Source: Geobacter sp. SVR
Lineage (GTDB): Bacteria; Desulfobacterota; Desulfuromonadia; Geobacterales; Pseudopelobacteraceae
Direction: 5' to 3'
Length of the DNA stretch: 64,000 bases
Assembly: GCF_016865365.1 (NCBI RefSeq)
Contig: NZ_AP024469.1
Location: 2,820,501 to 2,884,500, forward strand
The notes under the pieces are model-generated. The model did not search any database and was not told the DNA's origin. It saw only the letters and a list, made by a program, of their open reading frames with translations. The position numbers were made by a program, and so were the translations under genes. This document shows positions 53,452 through 62,167 of this stretch, piece after piece; the first letter of the stretch is position 1; each line of letters opens with the position of its first letter.

Positions 53452-53482
53452 AAAAGCCAGCGCGGATGCGGTGGCTTTTTTG
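53452..53482 (+). terminator. Intrinsic terminator of the cytochrome operon
   Basis: Stem AAAAGCCA-g-CGC with complement GCG-g-TGGCTTTT, loop of 4 nt, followed by T6. Confidence 0.85.
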
Positions 53483-53545
53483 AATTCATCAGGTACATTT
53501 CCACTTAGGGCCGGATTACTGCCGGGCACAGAGAGGTAAAACGCC

Positions 53546-54604
53546 ATGACCACTACCCGCCGCTATTCCCCGGAGGCCCTCCAGCATTCCAAGGAAAAAT
53601 CCGATGCCATGCTGGAATGGCTGCGGGGCCGCGGCAAAACCATCATCGTCATCCACGACAATCCCGATCCGGACTGCCTGGCATCCGCCATGGCTCTGCG
53701 CCATCTCATTGCCGTGAAGCTGAACCGGGATGCGGTCATGACCTTTTCCGGCATGATCGGGCGCAGTGAAAATCTTGCCATGACCAAAGAGCTGGGCATC
53801 ATGCTCACTCCCCTCGAACTGGTGGATCTGAGCGAAGTCAGCGCGGTCTGCATGCTGGACACCCAGCCCGGTACCGGCAACAATTCGCTCCCCCCGGACT
53901 GCCGTGTGGACGTCGTCATCGACCACCACCCCCTGCGGGAGGCAACCGAGCGGTGCCGTTGGGTGGATGTTCGCGAAGAGTACGGCGTCACCGCCACAAT
54001 TATTTACGAATACCTGCTGGTCCAGCAGGTCCCTATCGGCACCGCCCTGGCCACGGCCCTGTTCTGCGCCATCAAAGCCGATACCCAGGACCTGGGGCGC
54101 GAGGCTACCCGCCACGACCGGGATGCCTATCTGCACCTCTTCCCCCTGGCCAACAAGCGGCTTTTGTACGAAATCCACCATCCAAAGCTGCCGCTGGAAT
54201 ACTTCCAAACGCTCCACAGAGGAATGGAGAACGCGACGGTCTACGGCAACCTGCTGGTTGTGAACCTGCAAAAGATCTACTTTCCCGAAGTCGTGGCGGA
54301 GATGGCCGACCTCCTGATCAGGCTGGAGGGGATCGAAACCGTGCTGAGCATCGGGGGGTACAACAAGGAGCTGATCCTCTCCCTGCGCACCACAAGCCGC
54401 CAGCACAACGCGGGGGAGATCATCAGACGGCTGGTGAACGGCAATGGAACAGCCGGCGGACACGGCATGATGGCCGGGGGAAAGATCGATCGTATGCCGG
54501 GGGGCCAGACGGCGCTGCAGCAGGTGGAGGCGTCCTTGGTCCGGCAACTGCTGGAGGAACTCGCCATCACGGATGTGACGCCGAAGCATCTGATCGTACG
54601 CTGA
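53546..54604 (+). CDS. DHH-family phosphoesterase
   Basis: A 352-residue protein of the DHH/DHHA1 family (NrnA/RecJ-like). Motifs: HDNPDPDCLASAMALRHL (motif I), VIDHHPLRE (DHH), KADTQDLGRE, and the C-terminal DHHA1 GGHGMMAGG. Members degrade short oligoribonucleotides, including products of c-di-GMP breakdown (pGpG), and 3'-phosphoadenosine phosphate; which applies here cannot be told. The ATG at 53546 is weakly supported; it follows GAGGTAAAACGCC. Confidence 0.92.
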   Translation: MTTTRRYSPEALQHSKEKSDAMLEWLRGRGKTIIVIHDNPDPDCLASAMALRHLIAVKLNRDAVMTFSGMIGRSENLAMTKELGIMLTPLELVDLSEVSAVCMLDTQPGTGNNSLPPDCRVDVVIDHHPLREATERCRWVDVREEYGVTATIIYEYLLVQQVPIGTALATALFCAIKADTQDLGREATRHDRDAYLHLFPLANKRLLYEIHHPKLPLEYFQTLHRGMENATVYGNLLVVNLQKIYFPEVVAEMADLLIRLEGIETVLSIGGYNKELILSLRTTSRQHNAGEIIRRLVNGNGTAGGHGMMAGGKIDRMPGGQTALQQVEASLVRQLLEELAITDVTPKHLIVR

Positions 54605-54743
54605 CGCCACTGCCGAGCCGCAGGGGCGACATCCGAGACCCGGAACCTCATCGCGTTCCGGCCGTCAGCGTGGTATAAGATGATAAACGAAAGGCTGCTT
54701 CGATCGACAGGCAGCCTTCATCTTTCGAAAAGGAGGCGAATAC

Positions 54744-55745
54744 ATGAAGCCATTCGCACTGTTGCTCCTCATGGCCATGCTGATCTTCCCCGCACAGGCG
54801 GTTCTGGCCGAAGAGGAGCTGTCGCCGCTCTCCATCACCCTCGAAGGGTACGGCTATCCCTACCCGGTGCAGTATCTGCCGCTGTCCATGGAGGGGCAGG
54901 ACCTGCGGATGGCCTACATGGATATCCACCCCCAGAGTACCTGGAACGGCAAAACCGTGCTGCTGCTCCATGGCAAGAACTTCTTCGGCGCCTACTGGAA
55001 AGACACCATCGCATTCCTGGCCGACAAGGGCTACCGGGTGGTGGTGCCCGACCAGATCGGGTTCGGCAAGTCCTCCAAACCCAACATTCATTACAGCTTC
55101 CACGCCCTGGCCGCCAACACCCGCAAGCTCCTGGACAAACTGGACATCAGGGAAGTGATGGTCGTGGGGCACTCCATGGGGGGCATGCTGGCGACACGCT
55201 TTGCCCTGATGTATCCGGAAACCGCCACCGGACTGGTGCTGGAGAATCCGATCGGACTGGAAGACTATCGCCGCATCGTTCCCTATATCGGGGTGGACGA
55301 CCAATACCAGAGCGAGTTGAATGCCACGGCCGAGAACATCCGCGCCTATCATAAAAGCTACTTCGTGGTATGGCAGCCGGAGTACGGCGAGTACGCCGAG
55401 GTGGCGGCCCGCCAGAAGCTGTCCGGGGAATTCCCCCGCCTGGCCCTGTCCTCGGCCCTGACCTACGAGATGATCTACGAACAGCCGGTCTGTCACGAAT
55501 TCAAGGATCTGAAGGCAAAAACCCTGCTGGTGATCGGCCAGTCCGACCGGACCGTGGTGGGCAAGGCGCGGGTCAAGAAGGAGCTGCTGCCCACGGTGGG
55601 GCAATACCCGGAACTGGGGCGCCGGACGGCGCAGCTGATTCCAGGAGCACGGCTGGTGGAAATTCCGAATGTGGGGCACATCCCGCATATAGAAAAGAAA
55701 GAGCGATTTCACGCGGCCCTGCTCGAATTTCTGAGCGGACCGTGA
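54744..55745 (+). CDS. Exported alpha/beta hydrolase
   Basis: A 333-residue hydrolase with a signal peptide (MKPFALLLLMAMLIFPAQAVLAEEE). Nucleophile elbow GHSMGG, oxyanion region LLLHGKNFFGAYWKD, and acid/His in QSDRTV and NVGHIPHIEKK. Probably a periplasmic esterase or related enzyme. AAAAGGAGG precedes the ATG. A hairpin (AAGGCTGC / GCAGCCTT, 54691-54718) lies just upstream. The MFS gene follows at 23 bp, so the pair may be an operon. Confidence 0.9.
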   Translation: MKPFALLLLMAMLIFPAQAVLAEEELSPLSITLEGYGYPYPVQYLPLSMEGQDLRMAYMDIHPQSTWNGKTVLLLHGKNFFGAYWKDTIAFLADKGYRVVVPDQIGFGKSSKPNIHYSFHALAANTRKLLDKLDIREVMVVGHSMGGMLATRFALMYPETATGLVLENPIGLEDYRRIVPYIGVDDQYQSELNATAENIRAYHKSYFVVWQPEYGEYAEVAARQKLSGEFPRLALSSALTYEMIYEQPVCHEFKDLKAKTLLVIGQSDRTVVGKARVKKELLPTVGQYPELGRRTAQLIPGARLVEIPNVGHIPHIEKKERFHAALLEFLSGP

Positions 55746-55767
55746 TGTCTGAAGCCAGGCGGACCGG

Positions 55768-57117
55768 ATGAGCGCTACAGACGAGCATACAAGGAAGGGA
55801 GCCGTCATCCGTCAGCTTTTGCGCGCCCTGCGCTCCCGGAACTACCGCCTGTTCGTTGCCGGGCAGAGCGTTTCGCTGGTGGGGACCTGGATGCAGCAGG
55901 TGGCCATGAGCTGGCTGGTCTACCGTCTGACCGGGTCTGCCACGCTGCTGGGCGTAGTGGGCTTCTTCAGCCAGATCCCGTCGATCCTGATCTCCCCGGT
56001 GGCCGGGGTACTGGCCGACCACTGGGACCGGCGGCGCCTGCTGATCGTCACCCAGATGCTGGCCATGCTGCAGGCGGCCTTTCTGGCAGCCGCCGTACTG
56101 ACCGGCATCGTTCAGGTGTGGCAGATCATTGCCCTGAGCCTGGTCCTGGGCATTGTCAATGCCGTGGACATACCGGTGCGGCAATCGTTCGTCGTCCAGA
56201 TGGTCGAGCATAGGGACGATCTGAGCAATGCCATTGCCCTCAACTCATCCATGGTCAATGGCGCCCGTCTGATCGGTCCTTCGGTGGCCGGGCTGCTGGT
56301 GGCCTCGGTGGGCGAAGGGATCTGTTTTCTGCTCAATGCCGCCAGCTATCTGGCGGTGATCCTGGCGCTGGCAGCCATGCGCATCCCGCCCCGTTCGCAC
56401 CATCACCATCACCGCCCACACATCCTGCACGAACTCCGCGAAGGGGTCGCCTATGCCGCGAAATTCGGGCCTATCAGAAGCATCCTGCTGCTGGTGGCCC
56501 TGATCAGTCTGATGGGGATGCCTTATGCCGTGCTGGTGCCGGTCTTTGCCAAGGACATTCTCCACGGAGGCGCGCACACCTTCGGCTTCCTGATGACTGC
56601 GGCAGGCTGCGGAGCCTTGTCCGGCACGCTGTTCCTGGCCTTGCGCGACAGCGTGCTCGGATTGGGGCGGGTGATCGTCAAGGCCACTGTCTGCTTTGCC
56701 GCAGGCATCGCCATCTTCGCACTTTCCGACAATTTTCCGCTTTCCCTGGCTGCGCTGGCCCTGGCCGGATTCGGGGCAATGACCGTGGTGGCATCCTGCA
56801 ATACCATTCTGCAGACCATTCTGGAGGAAGACAAGCGCGGCCGGGTAATGAGCCTGTTCACCATGGCCTTTGTAGGCATGGCGCCCTTGGGCAGCCTGGC
56901 GGCCGGTTCCCTGGCCGGCATCATCGGGCCCCGCTACACGCTGTTGATCGGTGGCGGCGGCTGCCTGGCAGGGGCGGCGATGTTCGTGCGGCAATTGCCC
57001 GGCATCAGGGAAAAGGTGCGCCCGATCTACCGGCGCATGGGCATCATCCCGGAAGTGGCCGAGGGCATGGAGACGGCAGCGGAGCAGCCGCCGGTCGAGG
57101 AGGAAACCGAGCGGTGA
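55768..57117 (+). CDS. MFS exporter (MFS_3 / EntS-like)
   Basis: A 449-residue transporter with twelve predicted helices and the MFS_3 features (SLVGTWMQQVAMSWLVYRLTGSATLLG, PVAGVLADHWDRRRLLI, RQSFVVQMVEHRDDLSNAIALN). Related proteins export siderophores or drugs. A His-rich loop (PPRSHHHHHRPHILH) lies between helices 6 and 7 and could bind metal. No substrate indicated by neighbours. Confidence 0.92.
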   Translation: MSATDEHTRKGAVIRQLLRALRSRNYRLFVAGQSVSLVGTWMQQVAMSWLVYRLTGSATLLGVVGFFSQIPSILISPVAGVLADHWDRRRLLIVTQMLAMLQAAFLAAAVLTGIVQVWQIIALSLVLGIVNAVDIPVRQSFVVQMVEHRDDLSNAIALNSSMVNGARLIGPSVAGLLVASVGEGICFLLNAASYLAVILALAAMRIPPRSHHHHHRPHILHELREGVAYAAKFGPIRSILLLVALISLMGMPYAVLVPVFAKDILHGGAHTFGFLMTAAGCGALSGTLFLALRDSVLGLGRVIVKATVCFAAGIAIFALSDNFPLSLAALALAGFGAMTVVASCNTILQTILEEDKRGRVMSLFTMAFVGMAPLGSLAAGSLAGIIGPRYTLLIGGGGCLAGAAMFVRQLPGIREKVRPIYRRMGIIPEVAEGMETAAEQPPVEEETER

Positions 57118-57265
57118 CGCCGGATTCGCCGACCTGAGAGCGGACGAACGAAAGAGATGTTTGAGGCGGGAGGGCAGCCGCTTTTGTATTTCCGGGGATG
57201 TCGGCTACACTTGAATCGTATGGAGCAACCTTGAGGTTACCGAATCAAAACCACGGGGAGGATCT

Positions 57266-57493
57266 ATGCCGCTCATCCAGGTAAAGCTTATTGAGGGAGT
57301 ATTTTCGTCGGCGCAGAAGCGGGAAATGATACAGAAACTGACCGACACGATGGTTTCCATTGAAGGGGAGAACATGCGCCAGGCAACGGTGTGCATTGTG
57401 GAAGAGGTCAAAAGTGGCGACTGGGGCTTTGGCGGAAAGTCATTCAGCACGGAAGACGTGAAGGCCCTTGCGGCCGGGGAACGGAAGGGATAG
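57266..57493 (+). CDS. 4-oxalocrotonate tautomerase-family protein
   Basis: A 75-residue member of the tautomerase superfamily with Pro as the second residue (MPLIQVKLIEGVFS), which becomes the catalytic N terminus after Met removal. The rest (KREMIQKLTDTMVSIEGENMRQATVCIVEEVKSGDWGFGG) fits the 4-OT fold. GGGGAGGA precedes the ATG. Substrate unknown. Confidence 0.92.
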   Translation: MPLIQVKLIEGVFSSAQKREMIQKLTDTMVSIEGENMRQATVCIVEEVKSGDWGFGGKSFSTEDVKALAAGERKG

Positions 57494-57527
57494 CGGGCAG
57501 GGTGCCGGGATAGTCACTCTAAGAGGT

Positions 57528-57560
57528 AAAGACCTCGATTCCAGCGGATTCGAGGTCTTT
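57528..57560. terminator. Bidirectional intrinsic terminator
   Basis: Arms AAAGACCTCGA and TCGAGGTCTTT followed by T3-TTT on the plus strand; lies between the tautomerase gene and the convergent SnoaL-like gene. Confidence 0.8.
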
Positions 57561-57582
57561 TTTCATCCCTCTGCCGATCTCC

Positions 57583-57933
57583 TTACATTCCCGTTTTTAT
57601 GACAAAAGATTTCAGACCTGCGATCTTTTCGCCCTGGAAGCGGTAAATGTCGCAGTAGGAGTAGGGAACGTCATCCCCGTCTTCCTTCATGGTCATGTCA
57701 CCGTGCGCCGCGACAAAGTCACCCTCGGCGATCAGGGCGTCGACGGTAAACTTCGGCGGTTCAAAGTCCATTGATGCCATCCACTGGCGGATGGCGCCCT
57801 TGCCCTTGACAGTCTTGTTGCCGACCATCGTCCAGGTCACGTCGTCCGTGCAGAACATCAAGAATCCTTCCAGATTGTTCTCGGCAAAGGCGCTGTTCAC
57901 CTTTTCAACGATTTCTCTGTTCCTGGCTGACAT
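57583..57933 (-). CDS. SnoaL/NTF2-like protein
   Basis: A 116-residue protein with the NTF2-like/SnoaL cone fold: MSARNREIVEKVNSAFAENNLEGFLMF, TWTMVGNKTVKGKGAIRQWM, DFVAAHGDMTMKEDG, YCDIYRFQGEKIAGLKSF. Such proteins are enzymes or binding proteins of varied function; this one cannot be assigned. GGGAGGT precedes the ATG. Confidence 0.88.
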   Translation of the reverse strand: MSARNREIVEKVNSAFAENNLEGFLMFCTDDVTWTMVGNKTVKGKGAIRQWMASMDFEPPKFTVDALIAEGDFVAAHGDMTMKEDGDDVPYSYCDIYRFQGEKIAGLKSFVIKTGM

Positions 57934-58024
57934 ATCAACCTCCCGCTGTTCACCCGGCCCCCTTCACTCTTCATACGGCTCCAGCTTTTATTGTAACGGG
58001 TTTGACGGACGGAGCAATCGTTCC

Positions 58025-58516
58025 CTACGCCGTCTCCAGTTCCAACAGGGCGGCCTTGCGGTCCAGGCCGCCGGCATAGCCGGTCAGGGAGCCGTTTGCT
58101 CCAACAACCCGGTGACAGGGAATGACGATGCTGATCGGATTGTGGCCGACCGCCCCCCCTACCGCTTGGGCCGAAGGCACAATACCCTGCCGCTGCGTGG
58201 CCACCTGCCGGGCCAGCGCGCCGTAGGTGACGACCTCACCGGAAGGTATGGAGCGCAGCAGCGCCCAGATCGCCATCTGGAACGGCGTACCCTGTGGGGC
58301 AAGCGGCAGATCGAAGGTTCGCGACGATCCGGCAAAGTAGGCTGCCAGTTGACTCCGTAGCGTCACGAGAACGGAATGTTCCCCGTCCCGCTGCCATTCG
58401 GCGCAGCCTGCCGGCGCATATTTCTGCCCCACAAACCACAGCCCTGCCAGGGCTTCCCCTTCCACTAGCGCCACCATCTCGCCCAGCGGCGTATCGATCC
58501 TGCATGTCCGTTTCAT
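58025..58516 (-). CDS. ogt: Methylated-DNA--protein-cysteine methyltransferase
   Basis: A 163-residue O6-alkylguanine-DNA alkyltransferase. The acceptor-cysteine motif IVIPCHRVVGANGSLTGYAGG is intact, with the HTH GTPFQMAIWALLRSIPSGEVVTYGALA. It repairs O6-methylguanine by self-inactivation. It lies downstream of ada-alkA on the same strand; an IS3 element (58688-59933) separates them, so the repair genes may once have been cotranscribed. Confidence 0.95.
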   Translation of the reverse strand: MKRTCRIDTPLGEMVALVEGEALAGLWFVGQKYAPAGCAEWQRDGEHSVLVTLRSQLAAYFAGSSRTFDLPLAPQGTPFQMAIWALLRSIPSGEVVTYGALARQVATQRQGIVPSAQAVGGAVGHNPISIVIPCHRVVGANGSLTGYAGGLDRKAALLELETA

Positions 58517-58623
58517 TGGTCGGTACTCCTTTCATCATGGAAACCAGGAAAAACACTATTACATGGATAGACAGGATGAACTTCATAAGATTGGCGTCAA
58601 TATTCCGCAACAAGGCTTATTTC

Positions 58624-58659
58624 CCCTCTCCCTGAGGGAGAGGGTCAGGGTGAGGGGGG
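58624..58659. repeat. REP-like hairpin repeat, left of the IS element
   Basis: Hairpin CCCTCTCCC-TGA-GGGAGAGGG followed by TCAGGGTGAGGGGG. An inverted relative lies at 59937-59980 on the other side of the IS, so before insertion the two formed an inverted pair. Confidence 0.75.
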
Positions 58660-58723
58660 AAGTGGTTGATATTGCTGTTCTGCTCTCTGACCTGTCTTCG
58701 CAATAGAGGACACACTCAAAATT

Positions 58724-59551
58724 CTATGCTGCCATCTTTAGCTCCTGCTGCTCAAACTGTTCAGGAGTGAGATAGCCAATCGCAGAGTGAATCCTCTTGC
58801 GGTTGTAGAAACCTTCGATGTAACGAAATATCCGGCTCTGTGCTTCTTGCCGGGTCGTGAAGGAGCAGTGGTAAATCAGTTCTCTCTTCAATGTGGAGAA
58901 AAAGGTCTCCGTAATTGCATTGTCATAGCAGCATCCGGTTCCGCTCATGCTTTGGATGCCAGCTGCTTTCCCGACCACGGCACGAAACCGTTTGCTGCAA
59001 TATTGCGAACCACGATCCGTGTGAAAGATGAATCCTGGTGACGGCCGACGCCTGACTATCGCATTGGTAAGGGCAGCTATAACAAGATCATCCGTCATGC
59101 GTTTGTTCATGCTCCAGCCCACGATCCGGCGGGAGAATACATCGAGGACCACTGCCAAGTACAGCCAGCCCTGGACCGTTTCAATGTACGTTATGTCGCC
59201 GGTCCAGAGCCGATTGGGAGCGTCAGCGGAGAATTGACGCTTCACCAGATTGTCCGCTACAGGACGCTTGTGATCTGAATTCGTTGTAACCTTGAACTTC
59301 CGCGTCGTCTTGACTTTAAGGCCGTTTTCTCGCATCAGGCGCCAGATGCGGTTTTTACCGACGCGCCGCCCTAACTGCCGTAGGTTATGGGTAATCCGTT
59401 TCGCGCCATATGTTTTGTCGCTCTCTTCGAAGGCTGATTTGATCGTTGGCAACAACGCCTGGTCTTCGCGCTGCCGATTCGTTACTCGGCCGGCCGCATG
59501 GGCGTAGTACCAACTCCGAGTCACTCCCAGAACTCGGCACATCTCCTTCAC
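58724..59551 (-). CDS. IS3-family transposase OrfB
   Basis: A 275-residue catalytic part of the IS3 transposase, rve integrase domain with the DDE triad in GDITYIET, HTDRGSQY and NAITETFFSTLK (the last Glu about 35 residues after the second Asp). An N-terminal HTH_21-like segment (MKEMCRVLGVTRSWYYAH) precedes it. Normally made as an OrfAB fusion by -1 frameshift. It lies 23 bp after orfA in the -1 frame. Confidence 0.95.
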   Translation of the reverse strand: MKEMCRVLGVTRSWYYAHAAGRVTNRQREDQALLPTIKSAFEESDKTYGAKRITHNLRQLGRRVGKNRIWRLMRENGLKVKTTRKFKVTTNSDHKRPVADNLVKRQFSADAPNRLWTGDITYIETVQGWLYLAVVLDVFSRRIVGWSMNKRMTDDLVIAALTNAIVRRRPSPGFIFHTDRGSQYCSKRFRAVVGKAAGIQSMSGTGCCYDNAITETFFSTLKRELIYHCSFTTRQEAQSRIFRYIEGFYNRKRIHSAIGYLTPEQFEQQELKMAA

Positions 59552-59574
59552 TCCGAATTCGGAGCGGTGCTCGG

Positions 59575-59874
59575 TTATGAACCCGAATAACGATGCGGAT
59601 CCGTTGAGAAGATGGCCACAGCTTTTTTTAGGATTTCACGCTCCCGACGGAGTTGCTCGTTCTCTTTGCGGAGTTGCTTAAGCTCTGCTTCGGCAGATAT
59701 TTGACTGGCTATAGCCGGATCCTGCTGGTCACGGTGTTTCCGGATCCATCCTTTTAAGACTCCATGCGTGATCCCGAGACTGCTTTCAACTTCGCGAATG
59801 GTGCGGTTGTCTTCCAAAACCAGCTTCACCGCTTCAGCTTTAAACTCGGCATCGTATTTTCGGTTCATTCTCAT
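59575..59874 (-). CDS. IS3-family transposase OrfA
   Basis: A 99-residue DNA-binding subunit with an HTH_Tnp_1 fold (EAVKLVLEDNRTIREVESSLGITHGVLKGWIRKH) and a leucine-zipper-like coiled coil (AELKQLRKENEQLRREREILKK). A run of seven A then G at 59629-59622 on the minus strand (coding CTA-AAA-AAA-GCT) is a likely -1 frameshift site producing OrfAB. Confidence 0.94.
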   Translation of the reverse strand: MRMNRKYDAEFKAEAVKLVLEDNRTIREVESSLGITHGVLKGWIRKHRDQQDPAIASQISAEAELKQLRKENEQLRREREILKKAVAIFSTDPHRYSGS

Positions 59875-59936
59875 GACACACCCTCCTGGTCCGTTAGGAT
59901 ATAAGGTGTGTCCTCAAATGTGAAGATAGCTCACTC

Positions 59937-59980
59937 CCCCTCATCCCGCCTGCGGCCCCCTTCTCCCTCAGGGAGAAGGG
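59937..59980. repeat. REP-like hairpin repeat, right of the IS element
   Basis: CCCCTCATCCCG followed by hairpin CCCTTCTCCC-TCA-GGGAGAAGGG (59958-59980), in inverted orientation to the repeat at 58624-58659. Confidence 0.75.
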
Positions 59981-60033
59981 TTCATCGGAAGATAAGTCCC
60001 AATCGGGTCAGCTTCCAAAACCCTATCCTGTCA

Positions 60034-60050
60034 ATCCTGTTCATCCCTGT
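60034..60050 (-). repeat. Dispersed intergenic repeat, copy 2
   Basis: On the minus strand the same 17-mer ACAGGGATGAACAGGAT as at 25376-25392, here between the IS and the ada-alkA gene. Confidence 0.55.
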
Positions 60051-60114
60051 AAAATGTTTTGGTGTTACGGCTTATCTCCGTGTCCTTGTAGTGAGGTGCG
60101 CAGTATCAGGTTCA

Positions 60115-61596
60115 TCATGGCACCTCGCCATCGGCGTGCCCCAGGTGATTCCACAAGCTGATCGCGGCGTAGGACCGCCAGGGCGCCCACTGCTGGGCCA
60201 AAGCCAGCATATCCTTTTCCGACGGATTTCCCAGCGCCTTTTTCACTCCATAATCGGTATGGGGAAAGGCATCCGGCCAGCCCAGGGCGCGCATGGCCAG
60301 ATACTGCACGGTCCAGGGGCCGATACCCGGAAGCCGCAACAGATTGGCCATCTCCCGCTCCGGGTCCGCGCCCGGCCCCAGGCGGATCGCCCCGGACTGC
60401 AGCGCCTCTGCCAGGGCCCGGATCGAGCGGGCGCGGGCGCCATTTACCCCCAGTGGTCCCAGTTGGTCCTCTACCGGCTGTTCCAGGGCGCAGAGCCGAG
60501 CCGGGGTCGGAAAGGTCACGGTCAGCTCTTCGAAGGGAGTAGTCAGGGGTTCGCCCAGATGGGCCGCCATGCGCTTGGCCAGGGTCCGGGCAGCCTTGAC
60601 CGTGATCTGCTGTCCCAGGATGGCCCGCACCGTCATCTCGAAAGGGTCGAAGCAGCCCGGCAGTCGCAGGCCAGGCTCGAACACCTTCTGCCCCCCTGCC
60701 CTCATCTCCCCCAGTTTTTCCTCGATCTCACCCGGCACGCAGTTCAGATCGAACATGAACCGCACCCGCGCCAGCACCTGATTGACAGCCGGGAACAGTG
60801 ATGCCGAGACCCGCACCGCCAGTTGGTTGCGCTCCGGCTTGTTCTCCACCGCAATCCAGCCCCGCAGGGTCGCGCCCTTGTGGTTGACCGCCACGGTGCG
60901 TTGGTAGGCCGCATCCTCCACCTGCTCCACTCCCGGTATGGCACGCATCTCCAGGAATCGCAGCAGCGTCCCCCAGGCCAGGGGTGGCCGGTAGGCCAGT
61001 GACAGCGTCACCGATTCAGTCGTGTCCTGCCCGTCACCGTTCCGTTTGCGGAAGTCGGCCGGGGCAAGACCGTAGCGCTGGCGGAAGATGGCGTTCAGGC
61101 GCCTGACGCTGCCGAAGCCGGCATCCATGGCCACCTGCATGACCGGCAGCGTGGTCTCGGTCAGGAGCTGTTTAGCTGCCAGCAGGCGCCGGGTCTGCAG
61201 CCAAGCCACCGGCGGCACGCCGTATTCGCGGGCAAACACCCGCCGCAGATGGCGGTCGGCTACTCCCAGCGACTCCGCCAGATCGGCAATGGACTGGTCC
61301 GACAGCCCATCCGCCTCCATCCGCTGTGCCGCCATTCGTGCCAACCGCGATTCCGCATCCACCCACGCCAGCCCGGGAGCCAACTCGGGCCGGCAGCGCA
61401 GGCAGGGGCGAAAGCCAGCCGCCTCCGCTGCAGCGGCGCTGGGATAAAAGGAACAGTTCTTCGCCTTGGGAGTAATGGCCCGGCAGACCGGTCGACAGTA
61501 AATCCCGGTGGAGCTGACCCCCACGAAAAAGCTGCCGTCGAAGCGCGTATCGCGGGACTGCAGGGCGGTATAGCATGTTTCGGTATCCAGCAGCAT
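60115..61596 (-). CDS. Ada-AlkA fusion: methylphosphotriester sensor/activator and 3-methyladenine DNA glycosylase
   Basis: A 493-residue bifunctional repair protein. The N-terminal Ada-type zinc domain has DTRFDGSFFVGVSSTGIYCRP, then CR and CLRC, with the reactive Cys of the first motif; an AraC-type HTH follows (about 85-185); then the AlkA N-terminal domain and the HhH-GPD glycosylase (VRAILGQQITVKAARTLAKR, LLRLPGIGPWTVQYLAMRALG, catalytic Asp in HTDYG). It probably senses methyl damage and activates repair genes while excising alkylated bases. No O6-methyltransferase domain is fused; ogt is downstream. The ATG at 61596 follows AAGGAG. Confidence 0.94.
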   Translation of the reverse strand: MLLDTETCYTALQSRDTRFDGSFFVGVSSTGIYCRPVCRAITPKAKNCSFYPSAAAAEAAGFRPCLRCRPELAPGLAWVDAESRLARMAAQRMEADGLSDQSIADLAESLGVADRHLRRVFAREYGVPPVAWLQTRRLLAAKQLLTETTLPVMQVAMDAGFGSVRRLNAIFRQRYGLAPADFRKRNGDGQDTTESVTLSLAYRPPLAWGTLLRFLEMRAIPGVEQVEDAAYQRTVAVNHKGATLRGWIAVENKPERNQLAVRVSASLFPAVNQVLARVRFMFDLNCVPGEIEEKLGEMRAGGQKVFEPGLRLPGCFDPFEMTVRAILGQQITVKAARTLAKRMAAHLGEPLTTPFEELTVTFPTPARLCALEQPVEDQLGPLGVNGARARSIRALAEALQSGAIRLGPGADPEREMANLLRLPGIGPWTVQYLAMRALGWPDAFPHTDYGVKKALGNPSEKDMLALAQQWAPWRSYAAISLWNHLGHADGEVP

Positions 61597-61727
61597 GGCT
61601 GCGCTCCTTGCTTTGTTCCTCATCCAGACAAGTACAGAGTAGCATGGAGTGCGGTGGCTGTGCTCGTCATTTTCGGACATGGAAATTTTTGCACTCAGTC
61701 AGCCGGACAAGATGGTTGTTAACTTCA

Positions 61728-61755
61728 TTGACAAGGCAAAGGTTCAGCATAATTT
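61728..61755 (+). promoter_or_regulatory. Sigma-70 promoter into the AT-rich island
   Basis: TTGACA (61728-61733) and TAATTT (61750-61755) with a 16-bp spacer, facing the reading frame at 61916. The rest of the 61597-61915 gap shows no gene. Confidence 0.55.
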
Positions 61756-61915
61756 AGCCCAAATTAATTACAGTTCACACAAGTTGTCTATGCGAGAGAA
61801 TCGATAATTGAACTACTTCGCAGAGTGGATATCCCCAATATTTCACCGGCATACTCGTGGCTTCGAATTCATTCAGTGAAAGAGAGCTGATGCCTCAACT
61901 CAACATGACAATATC

Positions 61916-62167
61916 TTGCAGGAGGCGTTATGGAACAAGACAGCAACGAACCCATTAATAACAATCATAGATAAGCCTTTGTTACAGTTATTATGGTGGC
62001 ATTTTATTTTTGCAATAGTAGGAATTGGAACGGAAGCATATATCGTCTTGTTCGATATGCCACGTATATATCTACAAGACAATTTTAAAGTTATAGCCGG
62101 CCTGCCAATAGATACTGCTATTTATTTGGGAATTGTCACTCTTCTCAGGCAAACAAAGGTAAGATAA
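61916..62167 (+). CDS. Small membrane protein in AT-rich DNA, start unclear and possibly frameshifted
   Basis: An open frame of 83 codons with two probable transmembrane stretches (LLQLLWWHFIFAIVGIGTEA, DTAIYLGIVTLL). Base composition is much lower in GC than the neighbourhood, suggesting recent transfer. The best ribosome site (GGAGG at 61921) serves an ATG at 61930 in another frame that ends after 14 codons (MEQDSNEPINNNHR); the long frame must use TTG 61916 or be joined to it by a frameshift. It may be a decayed gene. No family recognised. Confidence 0.45.
   Translation: MQEALWNKTATNPLITIIDKPLLQLLWWHFIFAIVGIGTEAYIVLFDMPRIYLQDNFKVIAGLPIDTAIYLGIVTLLRQTKVR

Larger units (their letters stand above)
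58688..59933 (-). mobile_element. Complete IS3-family insertion sequence, copy 1
   Basis: A 1246-bp element. Terminal inverted repeats of 28 bp match at 23 positions (ends TGACCTGTC and TGAGCTATC, sharing GAGGACACAC at the inner side) and start TGA as in the IS3 family. The 3-bp direct repeat CTC (58685-58687 and 59934-59936) is the probable target duplication. Two overlapping-phase genes, orfA and orfB, are transcribed leftward with an A7G slippery site. Confidence 0.9.
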
